Below are positions 51,505 to 59,804 of a DNA stretch of 62,388 nucleotides, one piece after another. The DNA is taken from the NCBI GenBank assembly GCA_017506175.1, contig JAFVNW010000047.1, forward strand, positions 1 through 62,388, in the 5' to 3' direction. The stretch is from Bacteroidales bacterium (GTDB lineage: Bacteria > Bacteroidota > Bacteroidia > Bacteroidales > WCHB1-69). The notes beneath the pieces were generated by a model that ran no database searches, was not told the DNA's origin, and saw only the letters and a list, made by a program, of their open reading frames with translations. The translations under genes were made by a program, and so were the position numbers. How positions within the stretch are numbered: the stretch's first letter is position 1; each line of letters opens with the position of its first letter.

Positions 51505-52065
51505 ATGAAAAGAACCCTTATCCTGATTTGCTGTACCTTTTTCGTGGTGCTTTCGTTTGCACAGAATGTCTCCAATCCGAAACAGCCCAAGGACAATGGC
51601 TGGTGGTGTGCCGTGGAGGGTCATGCGGGCGCTGTGTTTTTCCGCCCGCAGGCGTATGAGGGACTGTTCGGAATCTCGTTCACCAACGGCTACCGATTCT
51701 CCGAATATGCGCGGCTGGGTGTCGGTTTTGGCGTCACAACCACTAAGTACGATGAGGAGTTTTTAAATAGATATGAATTCCCCTATAAGCTCCAAGGGGC
51801 CACCCTGCCGCTGTTCCTGAATGTCCGTGGGAATATTTTGAGCCAGAAGGAACGGAAGTGTGTACCCTTCTGGAATGCGGACATCGGCTTTGCTTTCCTC
51901 AAGAATCTTTTCTTTTTTGATGCAGGCATCGGAATGCGAGTGGGAGGGAATCGCCACGCTTTCATATTGAGTGCCAACTATATCGGAAGAATGGTGGATA
52001 TCCATTACCGTAAAGAATCTAATTTCAGCAACGGCATCATGTTCAAGCTCGGGTATGAGTTTTGA
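51505..52065 (+). CDS. Outer-membrane beta-barrel-like protein
   Basis: A 186-residue exported protein. Signal peptide MKRTLILICCTFFVVLSFAQ. The mature part has alternating strands (GHAGAVFFRP, GISFTNGYRFSEYARLGVGFGVTTTKY, FWNADIGFAF) and ends in aromatic residues (GIMFKLGYEF), typical of small outer-membrane barrels. Start at 51505 preferred because the -7 box lies at 51469-51476. It is flanked by terminator copies C and D. Confidence 0.8.
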   Translation: MKRTLILICCTFFVVLSFAQNVSNPKQPKDNGWWCAVEGHAGAVFFRPQAYEGLFGISFTNGYRFSEYARLGVGFGVTTTKYDEEFLNRYEFPYKLQGATLPLFLNVRGNILSQKERKCVPFWNADIGFAFLKNLFFFDAGIGMRVGGNRHAFILSANYIGRMVDIHYRKESNFSNGIMFKLGYEF

Positions 52066-52093
52066 GAGTTGAGAGTTAAAAGTTAAAAATTCC

Positions 52094-52132
52094 AAGTAGG
52101 AGGTGACAGTGGGGTTGCTTCCTACTTTTTTT
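52094..52132 (+). terminator. Repeated island terminator, copy D
   Basis: AAGTAGG (52094-52100) and CCTACTT (52121-52127) followed by T, with the shared phrase GGGGTTGCTT. It is 28 nt past the stop of the 51505 gene. Confidence 0.85.
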
Positions 52133-52171
52133 GTTGAAGTGTTGATTCGTTGAATTGTTGGGTAGGGATGG

Positions 52172-52271
52172 TGCCTATGAATAATTCGCGTAATCTGCGT
52201 AATTCGTGGTTGATTTTCGGGAAAGTTGTATTTTTGCAGCCTAAAATCAAAGAATGCTTTAAGTAGCAGAT
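52172..52271. repeat. 100-bp promoter-bearing repeat, copy 2
   Basis: Direct repeat of 48250-48349 with two mismatches. It carries the TATTTTTG box (52229-52236) for the next gene. Confidence 0.9.
52229..52236 (+). promoter_or_regulatory. -7 box for the 52299 gene
   Basis: TATTTTTG followed by CAGCC, within promoter repeat copy 2; leader of about 55 nt. Confidence 0.6.
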
Positions 52272-52298
52272 ATAAAAATATGTAAAAATATTTTTTTT

Positions 52299-52820
52299 AT
52301 GAAACATCGCTTTCCTATCTTGATGATAATTTGTATTTCATTTTTTGTGTCATGCACTCCAATATTCAACATTGTTTCTTCTGATAATCAGTCTTTTTCT
52401 CTAAAAAATGGAACTAGAATATTGGTGTTGACCGCAGAAGATGGAGCATATGGTTCACAAGTTTATAAAGGATCTGGACTTATGTTGTCTAGAAAGCTCC
52501 AATCTGTTCTCACTCAATATCAGTGCCATGTTCAAATTGATTTAGATAATAACAGATTTAAAGACCTTGAGGGAAAGGACTTATCAGGGTATGACTACAT
52601 TATTGTCCCTATCATAACACATTGGGAAGACAGGGCTACATCATGGTCTGGCATACCAGATAGGTTGTCATATTCCCTTTTCATATACAATAATGAAGGC
52701 GTTATGTTATCCTCTACAGATATCGAGGCTGAAAGTGCATCGTTAACATTTGAAAACAATGACCCTAGCGATTTGATTAATTCTTCGCTTCAGCAGTATT
52801 TCTCGAAAGTTTTTAAGTAG
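52299..52820 (+). CDS. DUF4823-like lipoprotein
   Basis: A 173-residue lipoprotein (MKHRFPILMIICISFFVSC, Cys19). The central region RILVLTAEDGAYGSQVYKGSGLMLSRKLQ recalls DUF4823 lipoproteins, which begin with a similar DGxYGSxxYxGSG stretch. Function unknown. It is followed after 11 nt by a membrane-protein gene that probably shares its transcript. Confidence 0.65.
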   Translation: MKHRFPILMIICISFFVSCTPIFNIVSSDNQSFSLKNGTRILVLTAEDGAYGSQVYKGSGLMLSRKLQSVLTQYQCHVQIDLDNNRFKDLEGKDLSGYDYIIVPIITHWEDRATSWSGIPDRLSYSLFIYNNEGVMLSSTDIEAESASLTFENNDPSDLINSSLQQYFSKVFK

Positions 52821-52831
52821 CCCATACTCCA

Positions 52832-53344
52832 ATGACCAACATTCCGCAAGATATTGTTGTTATCCAAAGGAGCAAGCGAAAGCATTCGATAGTGTTCCGC
52901 TTCTGGAGACGTTTGTTTTTGCTCTTCTTTGTTATGACTTTGGGCCTTTTTCTCATCTATACTCTTACGGGAGGACTCCTTATAGGTTGGGAACTTCTTT
53001 GTGTTGGAGCTTCCGTTTCTATGTTTCCCGCACTTTTGTACAGTTTTCTCAATAAGGGGAGTCTGGCAGATGTCGTGTATGTTGATTTTATTAAACAGGA
53101 AATTAGCGTAATACATTATACATTGTATGGTCGGCAGCAGAAAACTATTATTCCATTCGAAGGTATGACATGGGATGTGTATTACGGCAATAGTACCCTC
53201 GATAAGTTGCGGATTTTCCCAAAAAATGGAAAGAGAGTGGTGATTTGCGTAGGAACTTTGGGGTGGACCTTTGAGGATTCAGAGCTTTTGAAGTCGGTGC
53301 TGTCACGAATAGTGGAAAGAAAGCACGGGATTTTTAGAATGTGA
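52832..53344 (+). CDS. Two-span membrane protein
   Basis: A 170-residue protein with two spans (about 28-47, LFLLFFVMTLGLFLIYTL, and 51-71) followed by a basic cytoplasmic domain (GRQQKTIIPFEGMTWDVYYG) that may have a PH-like beta fold. No family assigned with confidence. It is the last gene of the AT-rich island. Confidence 0.6.
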   Translation: MTNIPQDIVVIQRSKRKHSIVFRFWRRLFLLFFVMTLGLFLIYTLTGGLLIGWELLCVGASVSMFPALLYSFLNKGSLADVVYVDFIKQEISVIHYTLYGRQQKTIIPFEGMTWDVYYGNSTLDKLRIFPKNGKRVVICVGTLGWTFEDSELLKSVLSRIVERKHGIFRM

Positions 53345-53367
53345 TTCCTTCGCATAATTATTTTATG

Positions 53368-53375
53368 TAAGTTTG
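53368..53375 (+). promoter_or_regulatory. -7 box for the phosphodiesterase gene
   Basis: TAAGTTTG followed by CACTCC, 20 nt before the ATG. Confidence 0.55.
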
Positions 53376-53395
53376 CACTCCCTTAAAAATCCAAT

Positions 53396-54343
53396 ATGAG
53401 AAAAGTGCATTCTGAAAAATCCGTCCGCATTGGCATTTCGGAACTGTGTCGGCGGGCTTGTTCTATTTTGCTGATCTTCTTTGTTTTCGCAATGTCTGTA
53501 CAAGCACAGCCCCGCGCGAAACACGTGGTGCTCATCGGACTGGACGGATGGGCGGCGCACGACTTGGACAAGGCGCACGATATCCCGAATATCCGCATGC
53601 TGATGCAAGGGGGAAGCGTCACCATGCACAAACGCTCGGTGCTGCCTTCCTCTTCGGGCGTCAACTGGGCCTCGATGTTCATGGGCGTGGGCCCCGAATC
53701 GCACGGCTTTACCACGTGGGACTCCGAGCAACACGACCTCCCCTTCGCGTATGAAAATGCGCACGGCATCTTCCCCTCTATCTTCTCCATCATCCGCGAA
53801 GCCTATCCCAATGCCGAAACCGGCTGCACCATTGAATGGGAACCCATCAAGTATGTGGTGGATACGCTGGCTATCAGCTATATGGGATATCTCCCAAGCA
53901 GTCGCGACAGCCTGGAAACCAACTGCGACCGTATCGTTCAGTATATCCGTGAAAAGAAACCTCTCTTTTTCGCCCCCTGCTTCGACGGCCTCGACGCTAC
54001 CGGCCACAGCGCAGGCTGGTACAGCCGCGATTATTACGACTACCTCGCTCGCCTCGACCAATGCATTGGTCGTATCATCCAAGCGCTGAAGGACGCGGGC
54101 ATCTATGATGAAACCATCATCATTGTCACGGGCGACCATGGCGGTCACGACAAAGGACATGGCACCTTGGCGATGGAGGATATGGAAAGTCCGGTGGTGA
54201 TTTTTGGGCCCAATGTAAAACAGGGTTACCCAATTAAAGCTCCTATGGTACAATACGATATTGCTGCCACCATCGCTTACGCATTGGGAATAGAGATTCC
54301 GCAGGTGTGGCGCGGCAAGCCCGCGAAAGAGGCTTTTCAGTAG
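53396..54343 (+). CDS. Exported type I phosphodiesterase/nucleotide pyrophosphatase-like protein
   Basis: A 315-residue member of the alkaline phosphatase superfamily (PF01663 type). A signal peptide ends near MSVQAQPRA. Metal-binding parts: HVVLIGLDGW (first Asp), SVLPSSSGVNWASMFMG (nucleophile position, Ser where many have Thr), FDGLDATGHSAG (Asp and His) and IVTGDHGGHDKGHG (Asp, His, His). The substrate is unknown. G+C is higher than in the island genes before it. No T9SS domain is present. Confidence 0.85.
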   Translation: MRKVHSEKSVRIGISELCRRACSILLIFFVFAMSVQAQPRAKHVVLIGLDGWAAHDLDKAHDIPNIRMLMQGGSVTMHKRSVLPSSSGVNWASMFMGVGPESHGFTTWDSEQHDLPFAYENAHGIFPSIFSIIREAYPNAETGCTIEWEPIKYVVDTLAISYMGYLPSSRDSLETNCDRIVQYIREKKPLFFAPCFDGLDATGHSAGWYSRDYYDYLARLDQCIGRIIQALKDAGIYDETIIIVTGDHGGHDKGHGTLAMEDMESPVVIFGPNVKQGYPIKAPMVQYDIAATIAYALGIEIPQVWRGKPAKEAFQ

Positions 54344-54415
54344 AAGATGTCGTTTTGCCCCCGTGATTGCGCTAACTTAAATTTTTTTTCAGGACTGTCT
54401 GTCGTCTGTTTTTCG

Positions 54416-54423
54416 TAATTTTG
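54416..54423 (+). promoter_or_regulatory. -7 box for the DUF4301 gene
   Basis: TAATTTTG followed by CG, 65 nt before the ATG. Confidence 0.6.
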
Positions 54424-54488
54424 CGTTCGCATTCACCACCGCCATGATCTGACTGTTCAATAATAAAAAAATAAACCAATCAGCCACC

Positions 54489-55991
54489 ATGATTACATTT
54501 ACCCCCTCAGATCTTGATTTTATGCAAAAGCGCGGCAATTCGCCTGAAGCCGTGCAAAAACAGTTCTCCTTTTTTGAAAAAGGCTTCGACTTTGCCAACC
54601 TTCAAGCCGCCGCTACCCTCGGCCACGGCATAGTGAAACTGAGTGACGGCGAGCGCAATGCTTTGATTGCCAATTATGACAAATTGACAAGCACCAAGTC
54701 GTTGCTGAAATTCGTTCCTGCTTCGGGAGCGGCTTCCCGTATGTTCAAGGAGATTTTCTCTTTTTTGGAAAAAAATGACGAGGAGACGAAGCAAAAAGCA
54801 ACCGCACTCATCCACAAACTGCACGACTATGCGTTTTACGATGATTTGGCTCAAGCGATGGAGAAGGACAATTTGTCGTTAGCAGTTGAAATCCAGCAGG
54901 ATAACTATCCATTGATTGTGGATTATCTGCTGAATGGAAAGGGGTTGGATTACGGAAACAAGCCTAAGGCGGTGCTGAAATTCCATCGTTATCCAAACGA
55001 ATGTCGCACTGCTTTGGAGGAGCATCTGGTGGAAGCCGCTGGGTACGCCCGCGCTGCCGATGGTGTTTGCCGAATCCATTTCACCGTATCCCCGCATCAC
55101 CTTGGTTTGTTCAAAAATCTGTTGAACGAGGTGCAGGGAAAATATGAGCAGCGCTTCGGCGTAAAGTATCAGGTGGAGTTTTCTACGCAATCGCCTACCA
55201 CCGATACGCTGGCGGCTACCGAAGACAACCAACCCTTCCGCGACAACCAAGGCAACCTCCTCTTCCGACCGGGCGGTCACGGCGCGCTCATTCAGAATAT
55301 GAATCAGCTTCGTGCAGATGTCATCTTCGTTAAGAATATAGATAACGTGTTCAGCGATAGTGATTTACAAGACACTATCACTTATAAGAAAACGTTGGCT
55401 GCTTATTTGATCACCTTGCAGAACCAACTCTTCGATTTTTTGCATAAAATGCAGAATAACACCCTCTCAAATGCAGAATTAACAGAAATCCGCCGTTTTG
55501 CGGAAGAAAAGCTGCAGGTGCGTTTCAACCACGAAAATGTATCCCAAGAAGAATTGCAAGCCAAGTTGAACCGTCCAATCCGTGTTTGCGGAATGGTGAA
55601 GAACGAAGGCGAGCCAGGTGGTGGCCCCTTCTTCGTGAAAGACTCGCGAGGGGAGGTGTCTCTGCAAATCGTCGAGTCATCGCAGATTAATCAGAATAAT
55701 CCACAACAGAAGGCGATCATGCAGGGTGCCACGCACTTCAATCCGGTGGACATGGTTTGCAGTTCTCGTACGTTTGTGGGCGGCTATTTCGATCTGACGA
55801 AGTATGTGGATCCCGAAACCGGGTTCATCTCCTCGAAATCCTACGAGGGGCGCACACTTCGAGCGATGGAACTGCCGGGCCTTTGGAACGGCGCGATGGC
55901 ACACTGGATTACCATCTTTGTAGAGGTGCCGCTCACTACGTTCCACCCCGTAAAGACGATGTTCGACCTCGATCCGACCAGGAAATCATAA
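54489..55991 (+). CDS. DUF4301 family protein
   Basis: A 500-residue cytoplasmic protein found mainly in Bacteroidetes. The N-terminal stretch DLDFMQKRGNSPEAVQKQ, then LLKFVPASGAASRMFKE, marks the family. Later LFRPGGHGALIQNMNQL and VCGMVKNEGEPGGGPFFV resemble the sugar-phosphate nucleotidyltransferase fold, so a nucleotide-sugar link is possible but not shown. It has its own promoter and shares a two-way terminator with pta. Confidence 0.85.
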   Translation: MITFTPSDLDFMQKRGNSPEAVQKQFSFFEKGFDFANLQAAATLGHGIVKLSDGERNALIANYDKLTSTKSLLKFVPASGAASRMFKEIFSFLEKNDEETKQKATALIHKLHDYAFYDDLAQAMEKDNLSLAVEIQQDNYPLIVDYLLNGKGLDYGNKPKAVLKFHRYPNECRTALEEHLVEAAGYARAADGVCRIHFTVSPHHLGLFKNLLNEVQGKYEQRFGVKYQVEFSTQSPTTDTLAATEDNQPFRDNQGNLLFRPGGHGALIQNMNQLRADVIFVKNIDNVFSDSDLQDTITYKKTLAAYLITLQNQLFDFLHKMQNNTLSNAELTEIRRFAEEKLQVRFNHENVSQEELQAKLNRPIRVCGMVKNEGEPGGGPFFVKDSRGEVSLQIVESSQINQNNPQQKAIMQGATHFNPVDMVCSSRTFVGGYFDLTKYVDPETGFISSKSYEGRTLRAMELPGLWNGAMAHWITIFVEVPLTTFHPVKTMFDLDPTRKS

Positions 55992-56025
55992 TTCGGCAGG
56001 CATTCTCGATGTTTCTGAAGTCAAT

Positions 56026-56061
56026 AAAAAACGGGATGAAGGAAATTTCACCCCGTTTTTT
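56026..56061. terminator. Two-way terminator between DUF4301 and pta
   Basis: AAAAACGGG (56027-56035) and CCCGTTTTT (56052-56060), extended inward by TGAA/TTCA. A and T tracts on either side serve both converging genes. Confidence 0.88.
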
Positions 56062-56085
56062 GTGTGATTCGGATTCTGTTTATCC

Positions 56086-57090
56086 TTACATCGCTGCGGC
56101 TTGGCAGGCGGTGATGGCGACCACATTGACGATGTCGTCAACGGAACATCCGCGGGAGAGGTCGTTGATTGGAGCGGCCATACCTTGCATAACAGGGCCA
56201 ACGGCTTCCGCACCAGCGAAGCGCTGAACGAGTTTGTAGGCGATATTGCCGGTTTCCAATGATGGGAACACCAACACGTTGGCTTTGCCTGCAACGGGAC
56301 TGCCGGGAGCTTTGGATGCGCCCACCGACGGGATGATGGCGGCATCGGCCTGCAGTTCGCCGTCGATAATGAGGTCCGGATCCATCTCTTTGGCGAGGCG
56401 GGTGGCATTCACTACGCGGTCAACGAGTTCGTGTTTGGCAGAACCCTTGGTGGAGAAGCTCAGCATAGCCACGCGGGGTTCTTTGATGCAGGCGATGTTG
56501 CGGGCCGTCTTCGCCGTAACTACCGCAATCTGAGCGAGTTTCTCTTCGTCGGTGTTCGGGTCGGCAGCGCAGTCGGCGAAAACCATCACGCCGTCTTGCC
56601 CCCATTTCTTATCTTGGAAAACCATGATGAATGCGCCGGAAACGACGGAAACACCCGGTAAGGTCTTCACGATTTGGAAAGCGGGGCGCAATACGTTGCC
56701 AGTGGAATTCTGTGCACCAGCCACTTCGCCGTCAACCTGCTTGTCCTTAATCAGCAGGGTGGCGAGATAAAGCGGATCCTGAACGAGCTTCATGGCCTCG
56801 TCCATCTGCATGCCTTTTTTCTTGCGGATTTCGCACAGCATCTCAGCGTAATATTGCTGTTTCGGGTTGTTTTGGGGGTCGATGATGGTGGTTTTGTCGA
56901 TGTTTTTCAGCCCGAAAGAGGTGGCTTTCTCTTTGATAACTGCGGGATTCCCCAGCAAAATCAGGCTGGCGATGCCCTCTTCAATGATTCTGTCGGCTGC
57001 TTTGAGGGTTCTGTCCTCTTCGCCTTCCGCTAAAACGATGCGTTTGCCAAATTTCTTGGCGTTGTCTTTGATTTGTTCAATTAAGGTCAT
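56086..57090 (-). CDS. pta: Phosphate acetyltransferase
   Basis: A 334-residue enzyme that converts acetyl-CoA and phosphate to acetyl phosphate in acetate formation. It is the short form without the DRTGG domain. Opening MTLIEQIKDNAKKFGKRIVLAEGEEDRTLKAA and the later DGELQADAAIIPSVGASKAPGSPVAGKANVLVFPSLETGNIAYKLV region are diagnostic, as is LSRGCSVDDIVN at the end. Acetate kinase is not in this window. The -7 box TAATTTTG is at 57125-57132. Confidence 0.97.
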   Translation of the reverse strand: MTLIEQIKDNAKKFGKRIVLAEGEEDRTLKAADRIIEEGIASLILLGNPAVIKEKATSFGLKNIDKTTIIDPQNNPKQQYYAEMLCEIRKKKGMQMDEAMKLVQDPLYLATLLIKDKQVDGEVAGAQNSTGNVLRPAFQIVKTLPGVSVVSGAFIMVFQDKKWGQDGVMVFADCAADPNTDEEKLAQIAVVTAKTARNIACIKEPRVAMLSFSTKGSAKHELVDRVVNATRLAKEMDPDLIIDGELQADAAIIPSVGASKAPGSPVAGKANVLVFPSLETGNIAYKLVQRFAGAEAVGPVMQGMAAPINDLSRGCSVDDIVNVVAITACQAAAM

Positions 57091-57124
57091 GTTATTTTGT
57101 TTTTAAGTTAGAATTTTTGAAGCG

Positions 57125-57132
57125 CAAAATTA
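57125..57132 (-). promoter_or_regulatory. -7 box for pta
   Basis: The minus strand reads TAATTTTG, 34 nt upstream of pta. Confidence 0.6.
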
Positions 57133-57296
57133 CAACATTAATGGCGATTGATTAACTTTCCTGAGCTGTTTTTTTCGTTTTTTTCACGAAGCGTCATCGC
57201 TTATACTCACCGCAGCATCTCATCGTACCCGACTGATTAACAATGAAAGGTGAGAAAAATGTCAATGCAGAGGACGATTCCATCAGTGAAAACATG

Positions 57297-57304
57297 TAAC
57301 TTTG
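57297..57304 (+). promoter_or_regulatory. -7 box for the 57328 gene
   Basis: TAACTTTG followed by CGGC, 23 nt before the ATG. It rules out the earlier in-frame start at 57250. Confidence 0.65.
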
Positions 57305-57327
57305 CGGCTGTCATTAAACTGAGTACT

Positions 57328-58803
57328 ATGGAATCAGAACAGAAAAAAACGAAGCGTTCGGGAAGAAAAGGGTGGATTGTTGCCGGCCTCGCCATCGTAG
57401 TTGCAGTGGTGGCTGTCGCCATCGTCGCGTTTTCGCATTTGTTGAAAAAAAACACAGCAGAACCATTGGCCACCCTGCCTGCAGATGCGGTGTATGTATT
57501 GCAAGTCAATGATAACGAAGTTTTTATGAAATCTTCTGTCAAATGCTTGCCTTATCTTGACGAGATTTTGTCGTTCAATGCCATGGAAGGTTTCGAGTAT
57601 TTTGCAAGTCAGATTTCTGCGTATTTACCGCAAACCGGGCAGATTGTCATTTCGGGGTATCTGAACCGGTCCAACCAATTGAAATTGATGATGTCCACTC
57701 GTGCGAGCGAGGGTGCTTTTAATCAGTTGTTGCAATCTCTGAAAATCAATCCCAAGGATTGCACCACGCATCGTTCTGTTCGAATTTACAAAATCGCCAC
57801 GCACCACAATGCCTTTTACCTTTGTTTCCACAATGGCATTTTCTCAGCGGCTGAAAGTGTCAAACTATTGGAATCCTCGATTGATGTTACTGCCACCGCG
57901 AACTCTCTCGCTAATCAGGCGGAACTTACAAAACTACTTGGCGTAGTTAACAAGAATAATAAGCATAATTGGCTGATGATTAACCATGAGCGTTTTGTAA
58001 AGGCGGAATTGCCGAAGATTGCCCTGGATTATCAGGCGCAATTCTCGCATTATAAGGATTTGGCGAATTGGTCGGCCTATCAGGTTACTTTTACCGATTT
58101 CGAGATGAAATTGTCAGGCTATAGCTTGATAACCTCCAACTCGTTTTTCCAACAATTCCATGGTTCTATGGAAAGTCCGATGTCGATTCCAGATTCGTTG
58201 GCTTTTTCTAATATCAGCCGCTTGGAAAGTTACGCTGCTCCGTTTGCTGTCGGTTCCGACAGTGTAATGTTGCAATTTTATGATATTCACCATTTTGTGA
58301 TGAATTCAAAGGGTAAAGACCTTCATTTCATCGCACTTCATTTCGATGGTAGTGAAAATTTGGCGGAGGCGTTTCTGCCTTCGGATTTCACCTCGGATTC
58401 GATCATCCGTCATAAGAAAATTGCAATTTATAAAAGTGGGGTAGGGGATTTTGTCCCCAAATATTTGCTGGATTCTACAATTGGATGTAATTATTTTGTC
58501 GAAAATAAAGGCAATCTGATTTTTGCTGATTCGGTTTCCGCCCTAAAGTTGTATCTTGACAAAATGGCGGGCGGCAGTAATTTGGCATCCAACCAGACGT
58601 ACGTTTTTGCGAAGAAACATCTGCCCTCGCAGAGTGTTTTTGAATTGTATTACCAGAATTTGAATCAAGATGCGAGGAAGTTCTTTTCGGCGTCGTTCTT
58701 GAAGGCTGGGGGGCGGCTATCAACGATGCGGGTATTCTCTGTGAATGCGCGGGAGTCGGTGGATGGGATGGTCCCGAACAATATCTATGTGCGATTCCAA
58801 TAA
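57328..58803 (+). CDS. DUF3352-like membrane-anchored protein
   Basis: A 491-residue protein with a basic N-terminus and one membrane span (about 17-37, WIVAGLAIVVAVVAVAIVAF). The periplasmic part begins LATLPADAVYVLQVNDN, which resembles the start of DUF3352 proteins. The rest is a mix of strands and helices with no motif I recognise. Function unknown. A strong two-way terminator follows. Confidence 0.65.
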   Translation: MESEQKKTKRSGRKGWIVAGLAIVVAVVAVAIVAFSHLLKKNTAEPLATLPADAVYVLQVNDNEVFMKSSVKCLPYLDEILSFNAMEGFEYFASQISAYLPQTGQIVISGYLNRSNQLKLMMSTRASEGAFNQLLQSLKINPKDCTTHRSVRIYKIATHHNAFYLCFHNGIFSAAESVKLLESSIDVTATANSLANQAELTKLLGVVNKNNKHNWLMINHERFVKAELPKIALDYQAQFSHYKDLANWSAYQVTFTDFEMKLSGYSLITSNSFFQQFHGSMESPMSIPDSLAFSNISRLESYAAPFAVGSDSVMLQFYDIHHFVMNSKGKDLHFIALHFDGSENLAEAFLPSDFTSDSIIRHKKIAIYKSGVGDFVPKYLLDSTIGCNYFVENKGNLIFADSVSALKLYLDKMAGGSNLASNQTYVFAKKHLPSQSVFELYYQNLNQDARKFFSASFLKAGGRLSTMRVFSVNARESVDGMVPNNIYVRFQ

Positions 58804-58825
58804 TAATTGCGTGTAGTCTAAAAAC

Positions 58826-58857
58826 AAAAAAGGTCGGGTTTTCTCCCGACCTTTTTT
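58826..58857. terminator. Two-way terminator between the 57328 gene and tsf
   Basis: A 13-bp perfect stem AAAAAAGGTCGGG/CCCGACCTTTTTT (58826-58838 and 58845-58857) around TTTTCT. Confidence 0.93.
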
Positions 58858-58875
58858 TGCATATTTCGGTGTTAA

Positions 58876-59706
58876 TTATGCACCTAATTGCAGGCGGAAG
58901 AAACCGGTGCAAGTCATGTTCGGGTCGGCTTTCTTCATAAAGTCGGCGACGTTCATTTTATTGTCGGCATAATACTCTTGGGCCAGCAGGGTGTTTTCTT
59001 TGAAGAATTTGTTCAGTTTGCCTTGTGCGATTTGTTCAACCATTTTTTCAGGTTTGCCTTCTTGGCGGGTGGTATCGCGGGCGATTTCCAGTTCGTGTTC
59101 GATGGTTTCCTTGGGAAGTGTTTCGGCGCTGAGGGCGACAGGGTTCATCGCGGCGATTTGGAGAGCCACTTCGTGAGCGGTATCTTCATGGCCGGGGATG
59201 TTGAAGCCGGCGATAGCGGCCAAGCGGTTTCCGAGGTGGTTGTAAGCGGTCACGTGAGCGGCCTCGATTACCTTAAAGTCGGGGAGTTCGATTTTTTCGC
59301 CTGTTTTGCCGGTGAGTTCAAGCAGCATTTCGGGAACGGTCATGCCGTTGATGGTGAGGGCGAGGAGTTCATCGCGGGTGTTGAGGTTCTTGTTCATTGC
59401 TTCGTTGATGAGTTTTTCGCTGAGGGCGACGAACTCGTCGTTTTTGCCTACGAAATCGGTTTCGCAGCTGAGCACGAGGATGTAGCCCTTGGTGCTGTCG
59501 GCGTTGACTTTAGCGATGACGCGGCCTTCGTTAGCGGAGCGGTCGGCGCGTTTGGCGGCCACTTTCTGTCCTTTTTTGCGGAGGATGTCGATGGCTTTGT
59601 CGAAGTCGCCTTCGGCTTCAACCAAGGCATGTTTGCAGTCCATCATGCCGATGCCGGTGGCTTTTCTCAATCTATTAACTTCTTGTGCGGAAATGGTAAT
59701 ACTCAT
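58876..59706 (-). CDS. tsf: Elongation factor Ts
   Basis: A 276-residue factor that recharges EF-Tu with GTP. The opening is the signature TGIGMMDCKHALVEAEGDFDKAIDILRKKG, followed by the TDFVGKNDEF motif that touches EF-Tu. Start at 59706 (MSITISAQEV). It is last in the run rplM, rpsI, rpsB, tsf, and a strong hairpin lies between rpsB and tsf. Confidence 0.98.
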   Translation of the reverse strand: MSITISAQEVNRLRKATGIGMMDCKHALVEAEGDFDKAIDILRKKGQKVAAKRADRSANEGRVIAKVNADSTKGYILVLSCETDFVGKNDEFVALSEKLINEAMNKNLNTRDELLALTINGMTVPEMLLELTGKTGEKIELPDFKVIEAAHVTAYNHLGNRLAAIAGFNIPGHEDTAHEVALQIAAMNPVALSAETLPKETIEHELEIARDTTRQEGKPEKMVEQIAQGKLNKFFKENTLLAQEYYADNKMNVADFMKKADPNMTCTGFFRLQLGA

Positions 59707-59740
59707 AATTAAATTTATTAGGTGGTTGTTAAATTCAAAA

Positions 59741-59791
59741 AATAAAAAACGTTTAATCGTTGATTTATATGCACAAACCAACGATTAAACG
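59741..59791 (-). terminator. Hairpin with T-run between rpsB and tsf
   Basis: CGTTTAATCGTTG (59750-59762) and CAACGATTAAACG (59779-59791) form a 13-bp perfect stem; on the minus strand it is followed by TTTTTTATTTTTT. It has the form of an intrinsic terminator 13 nt after the rpsB stop and about 35 nt before the tsf start, so it may be an attenuator or RNA-stability element that sets the rpsB to tsf ratio. Confidence 0.8.
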
Positions 59792-59804
59792 TGCCTTGTT
59801 CATA

